A DNA stretch of 64,000 bases from Rhodoferax sp. (GTDB lineage: Bacteria; Pseudomonadota; Gammaproteobacteria; Burkholderiales; Burkholderiaceae_C). The stretch lies in NCBI GenBank assembly GCA_031291305.1, contig JARLJH010000040.1, positions 1 to 64,000 of the forward strand. The letters run 5' to 3'. The notes beneath the pieces are model-generated. The model was given only the letters and a program-made list of their open reading frames with translations, was not told the origin of the DNA and ran no database searches. The translations under genes and the position numbers were made by a program. Position 1 is the stretch's first letter. Every line of letters starts with the position of its first letter. Below, one piece after another: positions 62,217-64,000 of this stretch.

Positions 62217-64000
62217 ATGAACGCCCCTGTTGACGTGTCTTTTTTCCCGCGCGCGGCCAAACCGCTGACCAGTTACCGCAAGTTCTGGGCGGCGCGCTTT
62301 GGCACGGCACCGCACCTGCCCATGAGCCGCGCCGAGATGGACAAACTGGGCTGGGACAGCTGCGACATCGTGCTGGTCACCGGCGATGCCTATGTGGACC
62401 ACCCGAGTTTTGGCATGGCGGTGATAGGCCGCATGCTGGAGGCCCAGGGTTTTCGCGTCGGCATCATCGCCCAGCCCGACTGGCAAAGTGCCGAGCCGTT
62501 TCGGGCTTTGGGCAAACCCAACCTGTTCTGGGGCGTGACGGCTGGCAACATGGACAGCATGATCAACCGCTACACGGCAGATCGCAAAATTCGCACCGAT
62601 GACGCCTACACGCCCGGCGATGTGGGTGGCAAGCGGCCCGACCGCGCGGCCATCGTCTACAGCCAGCGTTGCCGCGAAGCTTTCAAGGAGGTGCCCATCA
62701 TTCTGGGTGGCATCGAAGGCAGCCTGCGTCGCATTGCCCATTACGACTATTGGAGCGACAAGGTGCGCCGCAGCATTGTGGTGGACGCCAAGTGCGACCT
62801 GCTGTTGTACGGCAATGCCGAGCGCGCCCTGGTCGAGGTGGCACATCGTTTGGCAGCACGTGAGCCAATCGAGACCATCACCGATGTGCGTGGCACCGCC
62901 TTTGTGCGTCGGTCAGATGACGACAGCCGCCTGAGCTGGTTCGAGATCAACTCCACCAGCGTCGATGAGCCGGGCCGCATCGAGTCGCACATCAACCCAT
63001 ACCAGACCACCTCTGAACAAGCGGCAGGGCAGGGCAGCAATTGCGCCAAGGAAGACGCGGCTGTGAATCAGAATACTGCAGATTCTGTAGCTGTCAGCCC
63101 AGAAGATATCAGGGCTAGAGGCCAATTTTCCTTAAGAAATGTAGACAAGCCGGAGGCCACTGCCAGCACCCAGCCATTGACCTTTTACGCCAACCCGGCG
63201 CTGTCCAGCAGCCCGTCCAAGCTCAAAGTGCCGCCGCGCGAGCGCTCGGTGATCCGCCTGCCCAGTTACGAGCAGGTCAAGGCCGACCCGGTGCTCTACG
63301 CCCATGCCAACCGGGTTCTGCATCTGGAAACCAACCCTGGCAACGCGCGCGCCCTGGTGCAGGCGCACGGTGATGGCGCCACAGCGCGTGATGTCTGGAT
63401 CAACCCGCCGCCGATCCCGCTCACCACAGCGGAAATGGACTACGTGTTTGACCTGCCGTATGCGCGGGCGCCACACCCGAGCTACGCCGATGAGCACGGC
63501 AGCCATGACGGCGCCACCAAGATTCCGGCCTGGGAGATGATCCGTTTTTCGGTCAACATCATGCGCGGCTGCTTTGGCGGCTGCACGTTTTGCAGCATCA
63601 CCGAGCATGAAGGCCGCATCATTCAGAGCCGCTCGGAAGACTCGATCATCAAAGAGATCGAAGACATCCGCGACAAGGTCAAAGGCTTTACCGGCACGAT
63701 TTCCGACCTCGGCGGGCCAACAGCCAATATGTACCGCCTGGGCTGTAAAAGCCCACAGATCGAAGCCGCGTGCCGCAAGCCGAGCTGCGTGTTCCCCGGC
63801 ATCTGCAGCAACCTGGGCACCGACCACCAACCGCTGATCGCCATTTACCGGCGTGGTCGCGCGCTCAAGGGCATCAAGAAGATTTTGATTGGCTCCGGCG
63901 TGCGCTACGACCTGGCTGTGCAAAGCCCCGAATACGTGAAAGAACTGGTGCAGCACCATGTGGGCGGCTACCTGAAGATCGCGCCGGAACACACCGAATC
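62217..64000 (+). CDS. YgiQ family radical SAM protein (partial, runs off the window)
   Basis: Open from ATG 62217 to the window end (594 codons, no stop). It starts with [21 protein letters not shown], the usual YgiQ opening; [17 protein letters not shown] is the N-terminal UPF0313 domain, and [10 protein letters not shown] near residue 452 is the radical SAM iron-sulfur motif (CxxxCxxC). A segment around residues 268-305 ([20 protein letters not shown] and following) is encoded by a dispersed-repeat copy and looks like an in-frame insertion. The enzyme's reaction is not established. Confidence 0.92.
   Translation, partial: MNAPVDVSFFPRAAKPLTSYRKFWAARFGTAPHLPMSRAEMDKLGWDSCDIVLVTGDAYVDHPSFGMAVIGRMLEAQGFRVGIIAQPDWQSAEPFRALGKPNLFWGVTAGNMDSMINRYTADRKIRTDDAYTPGDVGGKRPDRAAIVYSQRCREAFKEVPIILGGIEGSLRRIAHYDYWSDKVRRSIVVDAKCDLLLYGNAERALVEVAHRLAAREPIETITDVRGTAFVRRSDDDSRLSWFEINSTSVDEPGRIESHINPYQTTSEQAAGQGSNCAKEDAAVNQNTADSVAVSPEDIRARGQFSLRNVDKPEATASTQPLTFYANPALSSSPSKLKVPPRERSVIRLPSYEQVKADPVLYAHANRVLHLETNPGNARALVQAHGDGATARDVWINPPPIPLTTAEMDYVFDLPYARAPHPSYADEHGSHDGATKIPAWEMIRFSVNIMRGCFGGCTFCSITEHEGRIIQSRSEDSIIKEIEDIRDKVKGFTGTISDLGGPTANMYRLGCKSPQIEAACRKPSCVFPGICSNLGTDHQPLIAIYRRGRALKGIKKILIGSGVRYDLAVQSPEYVKELVQHHVGGYLKIAPEHTE
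63072..63130 (+). repeat. Dispersed hairpin repeat, copy i (inside ygiQ-like gene)
   Basis: ACTGCAGATTCTGTAGCTGT, then CAGCCCAGAAGATATCAGGG and CTAGAGGCCAATTTTCC. It keeps the GCCC-N-GGGC hairpin and CTAGAGGCCAATTTT tail. It is translated on the same strand as part of the YgiQ-like protein between its N-terminal domain and radical SAM core. Confidence 0.65.

Noticed and set aside
1-64000. CRISPR arrays, tRNA or rRNA genes, complete insertion sequences
   Set aside because: I looked for regularly spaced repeats, cloverleaf-like TTCGAATC segments and transposase motifs and saw none that hold up.

Overview
The window looks like a chromosomal segment of a betaproteobacterium, most likely a Comamonadaceae member of the Rhodoferax/Polaromonas type. 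This is inferred from protein character, codon use and a family of short dispersed repeats; no rRNA or tRNA gene is present to confirm it. I found no complete insertion sequence, integrase or CRISPR array.

Left part (1-25 kb) is mostly core metabolism. An assimilatory sulfate reduction block on the minus strand runs CbiX-type chelatase, TauE/SafE permease, cysI, DUF934, cysH, cysD, cysN. It is peppered with a ~45-60 bp dispersed repeat that sits inside reading frames, and cysD and cysN are split by a ~440 bp insert. Next come a LysE exporter, an HlyD/FtsX/ATPase ABC module, a dienelactone hydrolase, rlmB, an MFS permease, hydrolases, a periplasmic nucleotidase lipoprotein, a Sel1 protein, CreA, a split chromate transporter and a MOSC protein.

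The centre (23.7-56 kb) appears to be one functional island. It starts with copper-handling proteins (Sco, PCuAC) and a lytic transglycosylase. Divergent from the transglycosylase is an 11-gene operon for an atypical type II secretion/type IV pilus-like machine: pseudopilins, F, E, PilM/N/O/P-like proteins, a lipoprotein secretin with TPRs and a terminal NarL-type regulator. A regulatory cluster follows: a decayed OmpR-type regulator, a histidine kinase, a stand-alone receiver, an intact OmpR-type regulator and a second NarL-type regulator. A 7-gene minus-strand operon (55.9 to 40.7 kb) comes next. Its first three products together carry six cupredoxin domains of a split multicopper oxidase; the third product is a 2.7k-residue protein that continues into cadherin-like, SdrD-like, beta-helix and anchor-D domains. 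Two exported proteins of unknown function, a second Sco and a cytochrome c/periplasmic-binding fusion complete it. A direct-repeat operator of PmrA/QseB type (YTTAAK-N5-YTTAA) occurs upstream of both the secretion operon and the oxidase operon. My working model is a two-component-controlled, type II-secreted, surface-bound metal (Mn/Fe) oxidase or extracellular electron transfer system.

Right part (56.5-64 kb) is again ordinary: an acyltransferase, a small membrane protein, a Gfo/Idh/MocA oxidoreductase, a chemoreceptor, crcB with DUF190, an EamA half-transporter, and a YgiQ radical SAM gene that runs off the window end.
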